NCBI GenBank assembly: GCA_013140785.1
Contig: JABFRZ010000527.1
Span: 1 to 5,486 of the forward strand
Reading direction: 5' to 3'
DNA: 5,486 nt
Origin: Planctomycetota bacterium
GTDB lineage: Bacteria; Planctomycetota; UBA1135; GCA-002686595
Below the pieces are notes generated by a model. That model had not been told where the DNA came from, ran no database searches, and saw nothing but the letters and a program-made list of their open reading frames with translations. Shown in pieces: positions 1 to 5,486 of the stretch (position 1 is the first letter of the stretch; the number at the start of each line of letters is the position of its first letter). The translations under genes were made by a program, and so were the position numbers.

Positions 1-1004
1 CTCCAACCCAGGGCGCGCGCGTAGGCCGGATCGGCGACACGCGCCCCCGGGCCGAGGCGGATGGCCTCGCGCAGCAGGGCCGCGAGCGGCTCGGTCGCGA
101 AGGCGCGCTGCGCGCTCGCGCTGCACCAGCGCTGCTCGCACAGCGCCGTCACAACGCACGTGAGCGCCCAGGCGACGCTCACGTCCGCGCGCGGGCACTC
201 CTGCGTGTCGGAGAGGCGCAGCTCGATCGCGTCGCGGTCGAAGCGCGCGATGGCGCCGCGCGCGTTCAGCCACTCGCCCTCCAGGATGCCCGAGGGATCG
301 AGCTCGGCCACGGCGAGTTGCAGCGGCTCCAGGATCCTTTGGCGGTAGGCCGCGCGCGTGAAGAGCGGCTCGGGCACGAGCGCGCCGGTCATGGCCGGGA
401 CGCGCACGGCATTGGTGCGATAGACCTCCAGGCGCTGGTCGAGACAGGGACTCACGCGCCCATCCGCGACCGGCGAGCTCGCGGCCAGGGCCGGGACGAG
501 CGGCAACACCAGGCGCACGGCCGCGTGCAGGCGGCCGAATTCCTCGTCGTCGCCGAAGGACAGATTGAGGTGCACGCTCTGCAGGTTGGCCCAGCCGTGC
601 GTGCGGCAGTCGAACACGCGGTCGTAGGCGCGGTAGACCTCGGAGTACTCGAAGGGCCACAGCTCGGCCTCCTTGCGCGGGTCCATCCACGGGTGCATGC
701 CGCCCGGCATCAGGCGCGCGCCGTGCGGTGCGAGCAGGGCCTCGATCGCGCGCACGTTCTCCTGAAAGGCCGCGGCCACGCCCGCGAGGTCTCGCTCGGG
801 CGCGCTGGTCTTGAGCTCGAGCACGTGGCGCACGAGCTCGTTCGACCAGGAGATGCGCCCGTTGTCGTGGTCGCCGCTCTGGTCGCCGCTGGCCGCGAAC
901 AGTACGCGCTCGGCGAACGGGCGCACGTCCAGCGTCGCGCGATCGACGATCATCAGCTCGAGCTCGAGCCCGATGCCCTCCAAGAGGTGCAGCGCCGCGC
1001 TCAT
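1..1004 (-). CDS. GCS2-family carboxylate-amine ligase (glutamate-cysteine-ligase-like), C-terminus cut by window edge
   Basis: The frame opens at ATG 1004-1002 and stays open to base 1 (334 residues in the window, no stop reached). The motifs are those of the GCS2 (YbdK-like) amidoligase fold, which joins an activated carboxylate to an amine using ATP. They are G12-x-E14-x-E16 near the N-terminus (metal/ATP site), N55-E-L-V then HVLELKT (60-66), MPGGMHPWMDP (99-109), NLQSVHLNLSF (140-150), ALAASSP, RLEVYRTNA and, near the cut, IELRLSDTQECPRADVSVAWAL. The usual HVHVG signature reads S143-V-H-L-N147, so the first His and the Gly differ from classical YbdK proteins. This suggests a distinct subfamily whose acceptor need not be cysteine. 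The ATG overlaps the TGA of the ATP-grasp gene (ATGA), and no good Shine-Dalgarno lies close by, so it probably depends on translational coupling. The family assignment is firm; the substrate is unknown. Confidence 0.9.
   Translation of the reverse strand, partial: MSAALHLLEGIGLELELMIVDRATLDVRPFAERVLFAASGDQSGDHDNGRISWSNELVRHVLELKTSAPERDLAGVAAAFQENVRAIEALLAPHGARLMPGGMHPWMDPRKEAELWPFEYSEVYRAYDRVFDCRTHGWANLQSVHLNLSFGDDEEFGRLHAAVRLVLPLVPALAASSPVADGRVSPCLDQRLEVYRTNAVRVPAMTGALVPEPLFTRAAYRQRILEPLQLAVAELDPSGILEGEWLNARGAIARFDRDAIELRLSDTQECPRADVSVAWALTCVVTALCEQRWCSASAQRAFATEPLAALLREAIRLGPGARVADPAYARALGW
1001..1004 (-). other. ATGA stop/start overlap, ATP-grasp gene into GCS2 gene
   Basis: On the minus strand the bases read ATGA: ATG (1004-1002) starts the GCS2-like ligase and TGA (1003-1001) ends the ATP-grasp ligase. 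This is the classical arrangement for termination-reinitiation coupling. The 16 bases upstream hold only an AGGG, placed too far from the ATG to act as an ordinary ribosome binding site, which strengthens the case for coupling. Confidence 0.85.
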
Positions 1005-2467
1005 CGCGCGCGGGCGCCCTTGTGCTGCAGCACGCGCTCCCACAGGCCGCGCATGATGCAGAGGTAGAGCTCGTCCCCCAGGACCGAGTCCTCGTAGCCG
1101 TGGTCGATGTTGGGATTGTCGTTGACCTCCATCACGAAGTTCTTGCGGCCGATGCGCTTGATGTCCACGCCGTACAGGCCGTCGCCCACGCAGCGCGTCG
1201 CGCGCAGGGCCGTGCGCACCACGCCGGGCGGCACCAGGTCGAGCGGCACGGGCTCGATCTTGCCGTATTCGGCCTTCTGTCCGTGGTGGCGCACGATCTG
1301 CCAGTGCTTGTCCACCATGTGGTAGCGGCAGGCGTACAGCGGCTCGTCGCCGAACACGCCCACGCGCCAGTCGAACTCGGTGGGCATGAACTCCTGGGCC
1401 ACGAACAGGTCCGAGGTCTCGAGGATGCCGCTGGCCTTCTCGCTCATCTCCTCCTCGCTGGCGCACTTGTGCACGCCCTGCGAGAAGGCGCTGTCGGGAT
1501 ACTTGAGCACGCACGGCAGTCCGACCGCCTTGACGATTTCGGCCAGGTTGTGGCGGTTTCCGACCACCGTGCGCGGGGTGGGCAGCTGCGCCCGGAGCAG
1601 GGCCTCGGCCAGGAACACCTTGTTGCCGCAGCGGATGATCGACTGCGGGTCGTCGATCACGGTCAGGCCCTCGACCTGCGCGCTCTGCGCGAAGCGGAAG
1701 GTGTAGTGATTGACGTTGGTGGTGGTGCGGATGAAGAGCGCGTCGAACTCCGCCAGGCGGCTGAAGTCGTCGCGCCCGATCAGGTCCACGCCGAAGCCGA
1801 TCTTCTCGGCCGCCTTCTCGAAGCGCCGCAGGGCGCCGGGGTTCGAGGGCGGGAAGGGCTCCTTCGCGTCCACCAGGATCGCCAGGTGGAAGCGCGGCGG
1901 GCGCCGGCGCCGTAGCTGATAGCGCGGGCGTGCGAAGTAGCGTTCGGCGGCCGCGCGCACGAAGGGCAGGTGCGCCTCGGGGATCAGCCGCGCCGGGATC
2001 GGCTCGATGCGCTGCAGACGCCAGCGGCCCTGGGTGCGGTTGAAGGTCGCGCGCAGGAGCGGCGCCGGGAACAGGTTGAAGAGCCGCTGCGCCAGGGGTG
2101 CGTAGCGCTTGGCCAGGTTCTCGCCGAAGTAGATCGAGAGCACGAACTCGGCCGACTGGATCTTGCGCAGCGTGCGCTGGATCGACTCCTCGAGCTCGTC
2201 GTCCACCGCGCGCACCATGGTGCGCGAGCGCATCTCGAGCAGCGTGTTCAGGTTCGGGATGGCGGTGTGGCCGCGCGCCATGGCCAAGAGCGACACGTAG
2301 TAGCCCTCGCTCTGGTAGCGGTAGCGCCGGCACAGGTTGAACACGCGCACGCCCTCGAGCTCGGACCAACGCGGATCGGAGAGGTAGTCCTTGGCCAGCA
2401 CGACCTCCACGCCGGGCACGTGCAGGGCCCAGTCGCCGATGTCGCTGACGGCCACGACCGTGGTCAT
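1001..2467 (-). CDS. RimK-like ATP-grasp ligase with N-terminal RLAN domain
   Basis: A 488-residue ATP-dependent carboxylate-amine ligase of the RimK type; such enzymes make amide bonds through an acyl-phosphate intermediate. Residues 1-190 match the RLAN (RimK-like ATP-grasp N-terminal) domain: VEVVLAKDYLSDP (19-31), VFNLCRRYRYQSEGYYVSLLAMARGH (42-67) and LSIYFGENL (110-118). An Arg-rich linker (186-192) precedes the ATP-grasp part: CGNKVFLAEAL (280-290), LKYPDSAFSQGVHK (321-334; K322 is the likely ATP-binding lysine), QEFMPTEFDWRVGV (358-371), YGVDIKR (432-438; D435) and FVMEVNDNPNIDHG (444-457; E447, N449 and N451 as metal ligands). The active site looks complete. I chose ATG 2467 over the in-frame GTG at 2509 because it gives the family N-terminus, overlaps the upstream stop as ATGA and has GGGAG six bases ahead. 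RimK proper adds glutamate to ribosomal protein S6; this subfamily's substrate is not known. Confidence 0.93.
   Translation of the reverse strand: MTTVVAVSDIGDWALHVPGVEVVLAKDYLSDPRWSELEGVRVFNLCRRYRYQSEGYYVSLLAMARGHTAIPNLNTLLEMRSRTMVRAVDDELEESIQRTLRKIQSAEFVLSIYFGENLAKRYAPLAQRLFNLFPAPLLRATFNRTQGRWRLQRIEPIPARLIPEAHLPFVRAAAERYFARPRYQLRRRRPPRFHLAILVDAKEPFPPSNPGALRRFEKAAEKIGFGVDLIGRDDFSRLAEFDALFIRTTTNVNHYTFRFAQSAQVEGLTVIDDPQSIIRCGNKVFLAEALLRAQLPTPRTVVGNRHNLAEIVKAVGLPCVLKYPDSAFSQGVHKCASEEEMSEKASGILETSDLFVAQEFMPTEFDWRVGVFGDEPLYACRYHMVDKHWQIVRHHGQKAEYGKIEPVPLDLVPPGVVRTALRATRCVGDGLYGVDIKRIGRKNFVMEVNDNPNIDHGYEDSVLGDELYLCIMRGLWERVLQHKGARAR
2464..2467 (-). other. ATGA stop/start overlap, C39-like peptidase into ATP-grasp gene
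   Basis: The minus-strand bases read ATGA: the ATG of the ATP-grasp ligase (2467-2465) overlaps the TGA of the peptidase gene (2466-2464). Together with the same overlap at 1001-1004 it links three successive genes into one translationally coupled block. Confidence 0.85.
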
Positions 2468-3186
2468 CGCGCGCTCCCGCGCCGTTCGGGCGGCTCGATG
2501 ACCAGACACGAGGCGTCGTAGGTGAGCACGCCCAGGAAGATCGAGCCCACCACGCGCACGATCGGCACGGAGTACTTGCTCTCACCGCCGTCGGCGGGGT
2601 GCTCCAGCGGATCGGCCACCAGCACCGAGCGCTGCTTCTTGTCGTAGCCGCACAGCACCACGAAGTGTCCCACCGGATCGCCGCGCAGGTCGTCGTCCTG
2701 GTTGGAGTCGGCCAGCTCGCGCATCGAACGGTGCAGGTAGGTGGCCGAGAGCCCGGTCAGGATCGGGATCTGGCGCGCGAGCGGCGCACGCAGCGTGGAC
2801 GACGTCAGGTCGCCGAAGCGGATGCGCCCGCCCAGCTCCAGGAAGTCGAGGTAGCCCCGGCTCGCCAGGCGGATCTTGGGGTGCTTGCGCGCCAGGAGCT
2901 GGGCCGCGAGCTTTTCCTTGATCGAGACGCGCTGGGCGAACCAGGTGGGATCGAACACGCGCAGGTTGAAGGTGTGCAGCGTGGCGCGGTAGCCGCGCCG
3001 CAAGGCGTGCACGCCCAGCATGCACTCGAGCGTGCCGCCGCCCTCGTCGAGCATCGGGATCTCGCCGATCAGGCGTGCGAGCGGCAGCTCGTCGCCGAAG
3101 TACCGATAGACCGCGTGCAGGCAGGTAGGCCCGCAGGTCTCGTCGTCCGGCTGGCGCTGGATCTCGAAGCTCTTGAGGTCGCGCAT
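2464..3186 (-). CDS. C39-like (papain-fold) cysteine peptidase, stand-alone
   Basis: A 240-residue protein resembling the C39-like peptidase families (DUF3335-type). Visible active-site elements are Q12-x5-C18-G-P20 (RQPDDETCGPTCL: oxyanion Gln and nucleophile Cys), H174 in GHFVVLCGYD (173-182) and D192 in VLVADP (188-193), giving a complete Cys-His-Asp set. No signal peptide or membrane segment is seen, so it should act in the cytoplasm. No ABC-transporter domain is attached, which separates it from bacteriocin-exporter C39 domains. In other genomes, as I recall, this peptidase is fused to a GNAT acetyltransferase and sits beside an RLAN ATP-grasp gene; the GNAT part is absent here. The ATG at 3186 gives the family-like start FEIQRQPDDETCG, although the same frame stays open upstream through two other genes. 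It begins 20 bp after the RMD1-like gene and overlaps the ATP-grasp gene. It may process or hydrolyse the ligase product. Confidence 0.88.
   Translation of the reverse strand: MRDLKSFEIQRQPDDETCGPTCLHAVYRYFGDELPLARLIGEIPMLDEGGGTLECMLGVHALRRGYRATLHTFNLRVFDPTWFAQRVSIKEKLAAQLLARKHPKIRLASRGYLDFLELGGRIRFGDLTSSTLRAPLARQIPILTGLSATYLHRSMRELADSNQDDDLRGDPVGHFVVLCGYDKKQRSVLVADPLEHPADGGESKYSVPIVRVVGSIFLGVLTYDASCLVIEPPERRGSAR
2474..2478 (-). promoter_or_regulatory. Shine-Dalgarno for the ATP-grasp gene
   Basis: The minus strand reads GGGAG followed by a 6-base spacer (CGCGCG) and the ATG at 2467. It lies inside the last codons of the peptidase gene. It is the clearest ribosome binding site in the window and supports the ATG start over the GTG 42 bases upstream. 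Confidence 0.6.
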
Positions 3187-3206
3187 TGCGCTCGTGCCCG
3201 CGCTGC

Positions 3207-4292
3207 TCAAGGCGCGCGCGAAGGCAAGAAGTAGAGCAGGATGTCGGCCACGAACAAGAGGATGACGATCCACTCCAGGAGCTCGGCCCGCCGGCGCGCG
3301 GCGCGGTCGGAGATCTTCGAGTAGATGCTTTCCAGCGTGGCCAGCTTGCGTTCGATGGCCGTGTCCCAGGCTCCGAAGTGGAAGCGCTCCGAGCACAGCT
3401 CGTAGAGCCGCGCCAGGTAGTCGTCGCCCAGGAGCTTCAGCGCGTTGTCGAAGTTCTCGTGCAGGATCGCGCTGTCGGCCTGGAAGCGCGCCAGGCGCTC
3501 GACGTCCTGGCTGCGCGGCGAGAGCCCGAAAACGGGCTTCTGCGCGCGCGCGAGCAGGCCGTAGGCCTCCTCCAGGCGCAGCTCGAGGCGTCCGTCCAGG
3601 AAGCGCAGCTCGACCAGCTCGACCGTGGTGAGCTCGAGCACGCGGCGCTCGTCCTCCATGCCCTTGCCGATCAGGAGCGCACCAAACCAATCGACAAGCA
3701 CCAGCTCGTCGGGCCCATAGGCGATGCGTCCGTCGAGCGCGTTCTCGACCTCGTGCAAGGAGAGCGCGCCGCGTTCGGCGCGCAGGATGCGCGCCAGCAG
3801 CTCGCGTTGCCCCGTCTCGAGCTCCGCCACGGGCACGTCGAGCGGCTCCAGGCTGTAGAGCACGTAGTCCTCGACCGCCTGGGCGAGCTCGGGCTCGCGC
3901 ACGGCATCGCCGAGACAGAGGAGCACGGCCTGGGCCTCGGCGCGCGCGGCCGCGAGCAGCCCGGCGTTGTCGTACAGGCTCACGCTGACCTCGACCAGCT
4001 CCTCGAGCGGCAGGTCCAGCGCGACGCGGTACACGAGGCACACCGCGCCGTAGGGGTAGATGGAGATCTCCAGCTCGCGCGCGCACGCGAGACCGCCCAG
4101 CGCGAGCGGCTCGATCGGGCGCGAGAAGCGCAGCGGCCGGCGCGATTCGGCGGCCTCTTCGGCCGAGCCGCGCTTGTGCCGGAAGGCCTCCGGCCGCTTG
4201 CCGACGCCCAGACGTTCCGCCGCGCGCACGAGGTCGATCTCGTAGCCGAGGTCGAAGGCCGTCAGGACGTAGCCGGTGCCGCGCGCGCGCAT
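3207..4292 (-). CDS. Probable RMD1/DUF155-family protein with C-terminal membrane anchor
   Basis: A 361-residue protein. The pattern resembles the RMD1/RMND1 (DUF155) family: a central IYPYGAVCLVY strand (78-88), acidic amphipathic helices, a long helical C-terminal half (DDYLARLYELCSERFHFGAWD, 290-310; TAIERKLATLESIYSKI, 311-327), and an end reading AELLEWIVILLFVADILLYFL (336-356). That end is a single hydrophobic membrane segment of the kind that closes DUF155 proteins. No catalytic motif is evident. In eukaryotes the family sits in mitochondria or supports sporulation; bacterial members are uncharacterised. The polypeptide would be mostly cytoplasmic and tail-anchored. The ATG at 4292 lies 21 bp after the DinB-like gene's TAG, with only a weak purine run (GAAAGA) ahead of it, and the C39 gene follows after 20 bp, which points to one operon. 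I judge the family match from the C-terminal pattern, so it is less certain than the other assignments. Confidence 0.65.
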   Translation of the reverse strand: MRARGTGYVLTAFDLGYEIDLVRAAERLGVGKRPEAFRHKRGSAEEAAESRRPLRFSRPIEPLALGGLACARELEISIYPYGAVCLVYRVALDLPLEELVEVSVSLYDNAGLLAAARAEAQAVLLCLGDAVREPELAQAVEDYVLYSLEPLDVPVAELETGQRELLARILRAERGALSLHEVENALDGRIAYGPDELVLVDWFGALLIGKGMEDERRVLELTTVELVELRFLDGRLELRLEEAYGLLARAQKPVFGLSPRSQDVERLARFQADSAILHENFDNALKLLGDDYLARLYELCSERFHFGAWDTAIERKLATLESIYSKISDRAARRRAELLEWIVILLFVADILLYFLPSRAP

Positions 4293-4313
4293 GCAGTCTT
4301 TCGAGCACCGGGT

Positions 4314-4871
4314 CTACCCGGGGAGATAGCGCTCGGCCAACACGCGCCGGTGGTGGGCCTCGTGGCCGGCCAGGATGTAGGGGAACGCGCACACCACGAA
4401 GGGGTTGTCCGAGGCCGTGCCGCGGCGCTCCCAATCGGCCGGCTCCAGGCTGCGGAAGAAGCGCAGGTTGGCGGCGCGCAGGTGCTCGAGCTCGGCCACC
4501 AGGTCGGCCAGCGTGCGCCGGTCGAAGTGGGCCGCGGCCACGAAGTCGTCCTGCTCGAAGCCCGCCAGCGGCGTCGCATCGCCGCGCGCCATGCGCAGCG
4601 CGCGGTACGAGAACACCCGCTCGGCGTCGATGACGTGCCCGACGATCTCCTTCACGCTCCACTTGCCGGGCGCGTAGCGGTGGCCGCCGCGCTTCTCGCC
4701 GAAGCGCGCGAGCAAGGCGCGCGTCTCCGCCAGGCCGCGTTCGAGCTCGGCCAGCGCGTCGCCCGCGGGCGCGAGCGCGACGTAGCCGAGGTAGTAGTCC
4801 CCGACCTCGCCCGCCAGCGGGCGCCGGACGAGTGCGGCCGGGCCGCTCGTGCCTTCGGGAGCAACGGACAT
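4314..4871 (-). CDS. DinB/YfiT-like metal-binding four-helix-bundle protein
   Basis: A 185-residue protein of the DinB superfamily (DinB_2-like), which are four-helix bundles with a three-histidine metal site. Characteristic segments are YYLGYVALAPAGDALAEL (26-43), the YAPGKWSVKEIVGHVIDAERV stretch (66-86, with H79), ARGDATPLAGFEQDDF (95-110) and AGHEAHHRRVLAERYL (168-183, with H170 and H173/H174). H79, H170 and H174 are the likely metal ligands. Characterised relatives include thiol S-transferases that use bacillithiol or mycothiol; many others have no known function. The same frame can be extended upstream to a GTG at 5009, but that extension translates the intergenic hairpin repeat, so I start at ATG 4871. 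No Shine-Dalgarno is visible there. It is the first gene of the putative five-gene operon. Confidence 0.85.
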   Translation of the reverse strand: MSVAPEGTSGPAALVRRPLAGEVGDYYLGYVALAPAGDALAELERGLAETRALLARFGEKRGGHRYAPGKWSVKEIVGHVIDAERVFSYRALRMARGDATPLAGFEQDDFVAAAHFDRRTLADLVAELEHLRAANLRFFRSLEPADWERRGTASDNPFVVCAFPYILAGHEAHHRRVLAERYLPG

Positions 4872-4881
4872 GCGGGGCGGG

Positions 4882-4910
4882 ATTGTCGGGCCGCGGAGGA
4901 GCGCGGACAA
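4882..4910 (-). promoter_or_regulatory. Possible sigma70-like promoter ahead of the DinB-like gene
   Basis: On the minus strand, TTGTCC (4910-4905) and GACAAT (4887-4882) each match the -35 and -10 consensus at four of six positions and are separated by exactly 17 bases. The -10 element ends 10 bases before ATG 4871, so a transcript would start only a few bases ahead of the ATG and be nearly leaderless. That fits the lack of a Shine-Dalgarno. Weak matches like this arise by chance, so this is a suggestion only. Confidence 0.25.
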
Positions 4911-4953
4911 GCTCGGCGCCCGCAACCAAGTCGATCTTCCCCGTTCCTTGCTC

Positions 4954-5037
4954 TCTCTGTGGGGCTCTGTGCCCTCTGTGTCTCCGTGGTTGGCTCGAAA
5001 ACCGACCACGGAGGCGCAGAGGAGAGCCTCACAGAGA
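4954..5037. repeat. Long imperfect palindrome (CTCTGTG/CACAGAG family), 36 paired positions
   Basis: The inner arms 4973-4993 and 5002-5022 pair over 21 positions around an 8-base loop (4994-5001, CTCGAAAA). The outer arms 4954-4968 and 5023-5037 extend the stem by 15 positions, leaving a 4-base bulge (4969-4972) on the left. All four imperfect positions become G-U wobbles in a plus-strand transcript but A-C mismatches in a minus-strand transcript. CTCTGTG occurs three times in the left arm (4955, 4965, 4974). The core (TCTCCGTGGTT / CCACGGAGG) resembles dispersed intergenic palindromes that I associate with high-GC environmental bacteria; copy number cannot be seen here. The element begins 8 bases after the rhomboid stop. 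Neither strand has a T-tract, so it is not a standard intrinsic terminator, though it could still stop or stabilise the rhomboid transcript. Confidence 0.85.
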
Positions 5038-5045
5038 AGAATGGA

Positions 5046-5486
5046 TCAGGTCAGTACCACGAGCCAGCAGGACGCGAGCAGGGCTGCGGCGACGAGTCCG
5101 GCGGCGAGCTGTGCGCCGCGGTGCTCGATCAGGGCGCGCGGGAACGAGCCCAGGACCGTTCCGAGGGCGAGCCCCACCAGCAGCCCGAAGACGTGCGCGA
5201 GCACGTCCACGTTGCGCGTCGGTTGGGCCTCGCCCACGCCGAGGTAGAGCAGCAGCATGAGCGCCGCCGCGATCGGTGCGATCCGGCGCGCTTGCGGCTC
5301 GCGCAGCAGGTGGCGCGCGCGCGCCTCTGAGCCGCCCAGCAGGCCGACCGCGCCGAAGACCGCGGTCGAGGCGCCGAGCGAGGCGTGCGCGCCCACGTGG
5401 ACCCAGGCGTTGACGAGGTTGCCGAGCAGGCCCGCAAGGAGCAGCCCGAGCGCGCCCACTCCGGCGCCGTAGGAATGGAACAGGAG
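5046..5486 (-). CDS. Rhomboid-family intramembrane serine protease, N-terminus beyond window edge
   Basis: The frame is open from the right window edge to the TGA at 5048-5046 (146 residues visible). The internal GTG at 5459 is not the real start, because the frame upstream stays open and in character (LLFHSYGAG). Rhomboid signatures are GNLVNAWVH (22-30 of the visible part), the nucleophile motif GASTAVFG (38-45, S40 as the catalytic serine) and the second catalytic residue H98 in DVLAHVFGLLVGLALG. Several hydrophobic segments (about 9-27, 36-52, 70-84, 94-112 and 126-144) are the membrane helices. Such proteases cleave transmembrane substrates within the bilayer; the substrate here is unknown. 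A non-coding stretch of about 174 bp and a strong hairpin separate it from the DinB-like gene, so it is probably a separate transcription unit. Confidence 0.88.
   Translation of the reverse strand, partial: LLFHSYGAGVGALGLLLAGLLGNLVNAWVHVGAHASLGASTAVFGAVGLLGGSEARARHLLREPQARRIAPIAAALMLLLYLGVGEAQPTRNVDVLAHVFGLLVGLALGTVLGSFPRALIEHRGAQLAAGLVAAALLASCWLVVLT

Noticed and set aside
318..1067. Plus-strand open frames opposite the GCS2-like gene (318-1067 and 61-348)
   Set aside because: Compositionally biased shadows; the minus strand carries an uninterrupted GCS2-like protein with conserved motifs across the whole interval.
2468..2509. GTG 2509 as the start of the ATP-grasp gene
   Set aside because: The extra 14 residues (SGHRAARTARERA) are not like the RLAN N-terminus, and the ATG at 2467 has a Shine-Dalgarno and an ATGA overlap.
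1022..2521. Plus-strand open frames opposite the ATP-grasp gene (1022-1915 and 1970-2521)
   Set aside because: They are His/Val/Ala/Arg-rich antisense frames with no motif; the ATP-grasp protein on the other strand is unambiguous.
2464..4929. 821-codon minus-strand frame starting upstream of the DinB-like gene and ending with the C39 peptidase
   Set aside because: Only its last 240 codons look like protein. The rest is Arg/Ala/Gly-rich and overlaps the well-supported DinB-like and RMD1-like genes in another frame.
4954..5037. Hairpin as a rho-independent terminator of the rhomboid gene
   Set aside because: The stem is much longer than usual and no run of T follows on either strand. A role in 3'-end stability or rho-dependent ending is possible but cannot be shown.
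4872..5045. CRISPR repeat or transposon end
   Set aside because: There is only one copy, with no spacers, no transposase and no visible target-site duplication; the palindrome alone does not support either call.
3186..5330. 714-codon open frame on the plus strand antisense to four genes
   Set aside because: It is rich in Arg, Ala, Gln and Val with no recognisable domain and runs across the hairpin and intergenic region. Long stop-free antisense frames are expected in very GC-rich DNA, and the opposite strand encodes clear protein families.

Overview
The window is very GC-rich. It holds six protein-coding genes, all on the minus strand, so transcription runs right to left. The codon bias (strong G/C at third positions), the long antisense shadow ORFs and one intergenic CTCTGTG/CACAGAG-type palindrome all suggest a high-GC environmental bacterium. 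Myxococcota or other former Deltaproteobacteria, Planctomycetota, or a related uncultured lineage would fit, but the sequence alone does not settle the taxonomy. No tRNA, rRNA, CRISPR array, transposase or phage gene is visible.

Layout in transcription order: (1) 5486-5046, the C-terminal part of a rhomboid-type intramembrane serine protease, cut by the window edge. (2) 5045-4872, the only sizeable non-coding stretch (about 174 bp). It contains a long imperfect hairpin (4954-5037) directly after the rhomboid stop, and a weak promoter-like sequence just before the next gene. (3) 4871-4314, a DinB/YfiT-like four-helix-bundle protein. (4) 4292-3207, a probable RMD1/DUF155-family protein with a single C-terminal membrane anchor. 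(5) 3186-2464, a stand-alone C39-like (papain-fold) cysteine peptidase. (6) 2467-1001, a RimK-like ATP-grasp ligase with the N-terminal RLAN domain. (7) 1004-1, a GCS2-family (glutamate-cysteine-ligase-like) carboxylate-amine ligase. It reads from its ATG straight to the left window edge with no stop, so its C-terminus is missing.

Genes 3 to 7 look like one operon: gaps of 21 and 20 bp, then two successive 4-bp ATGA stop/start overlaps (2464-2467 and 1001-1004). The last three genes form the core. Two different amide-bond-forming ligases (ATP-grasp and GCS2) are translationally coupled to a cysteine peptidase. This combination has been noted in comparative genomics of amidoligases as a predicted peptide-synthesis or peptide-tagging system, but to my knowledge its product is unknown. 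The DinB-like and membrane-anchored RMD1-like proteins at the operon head are possible accessory components and are the least expected part of the locus.
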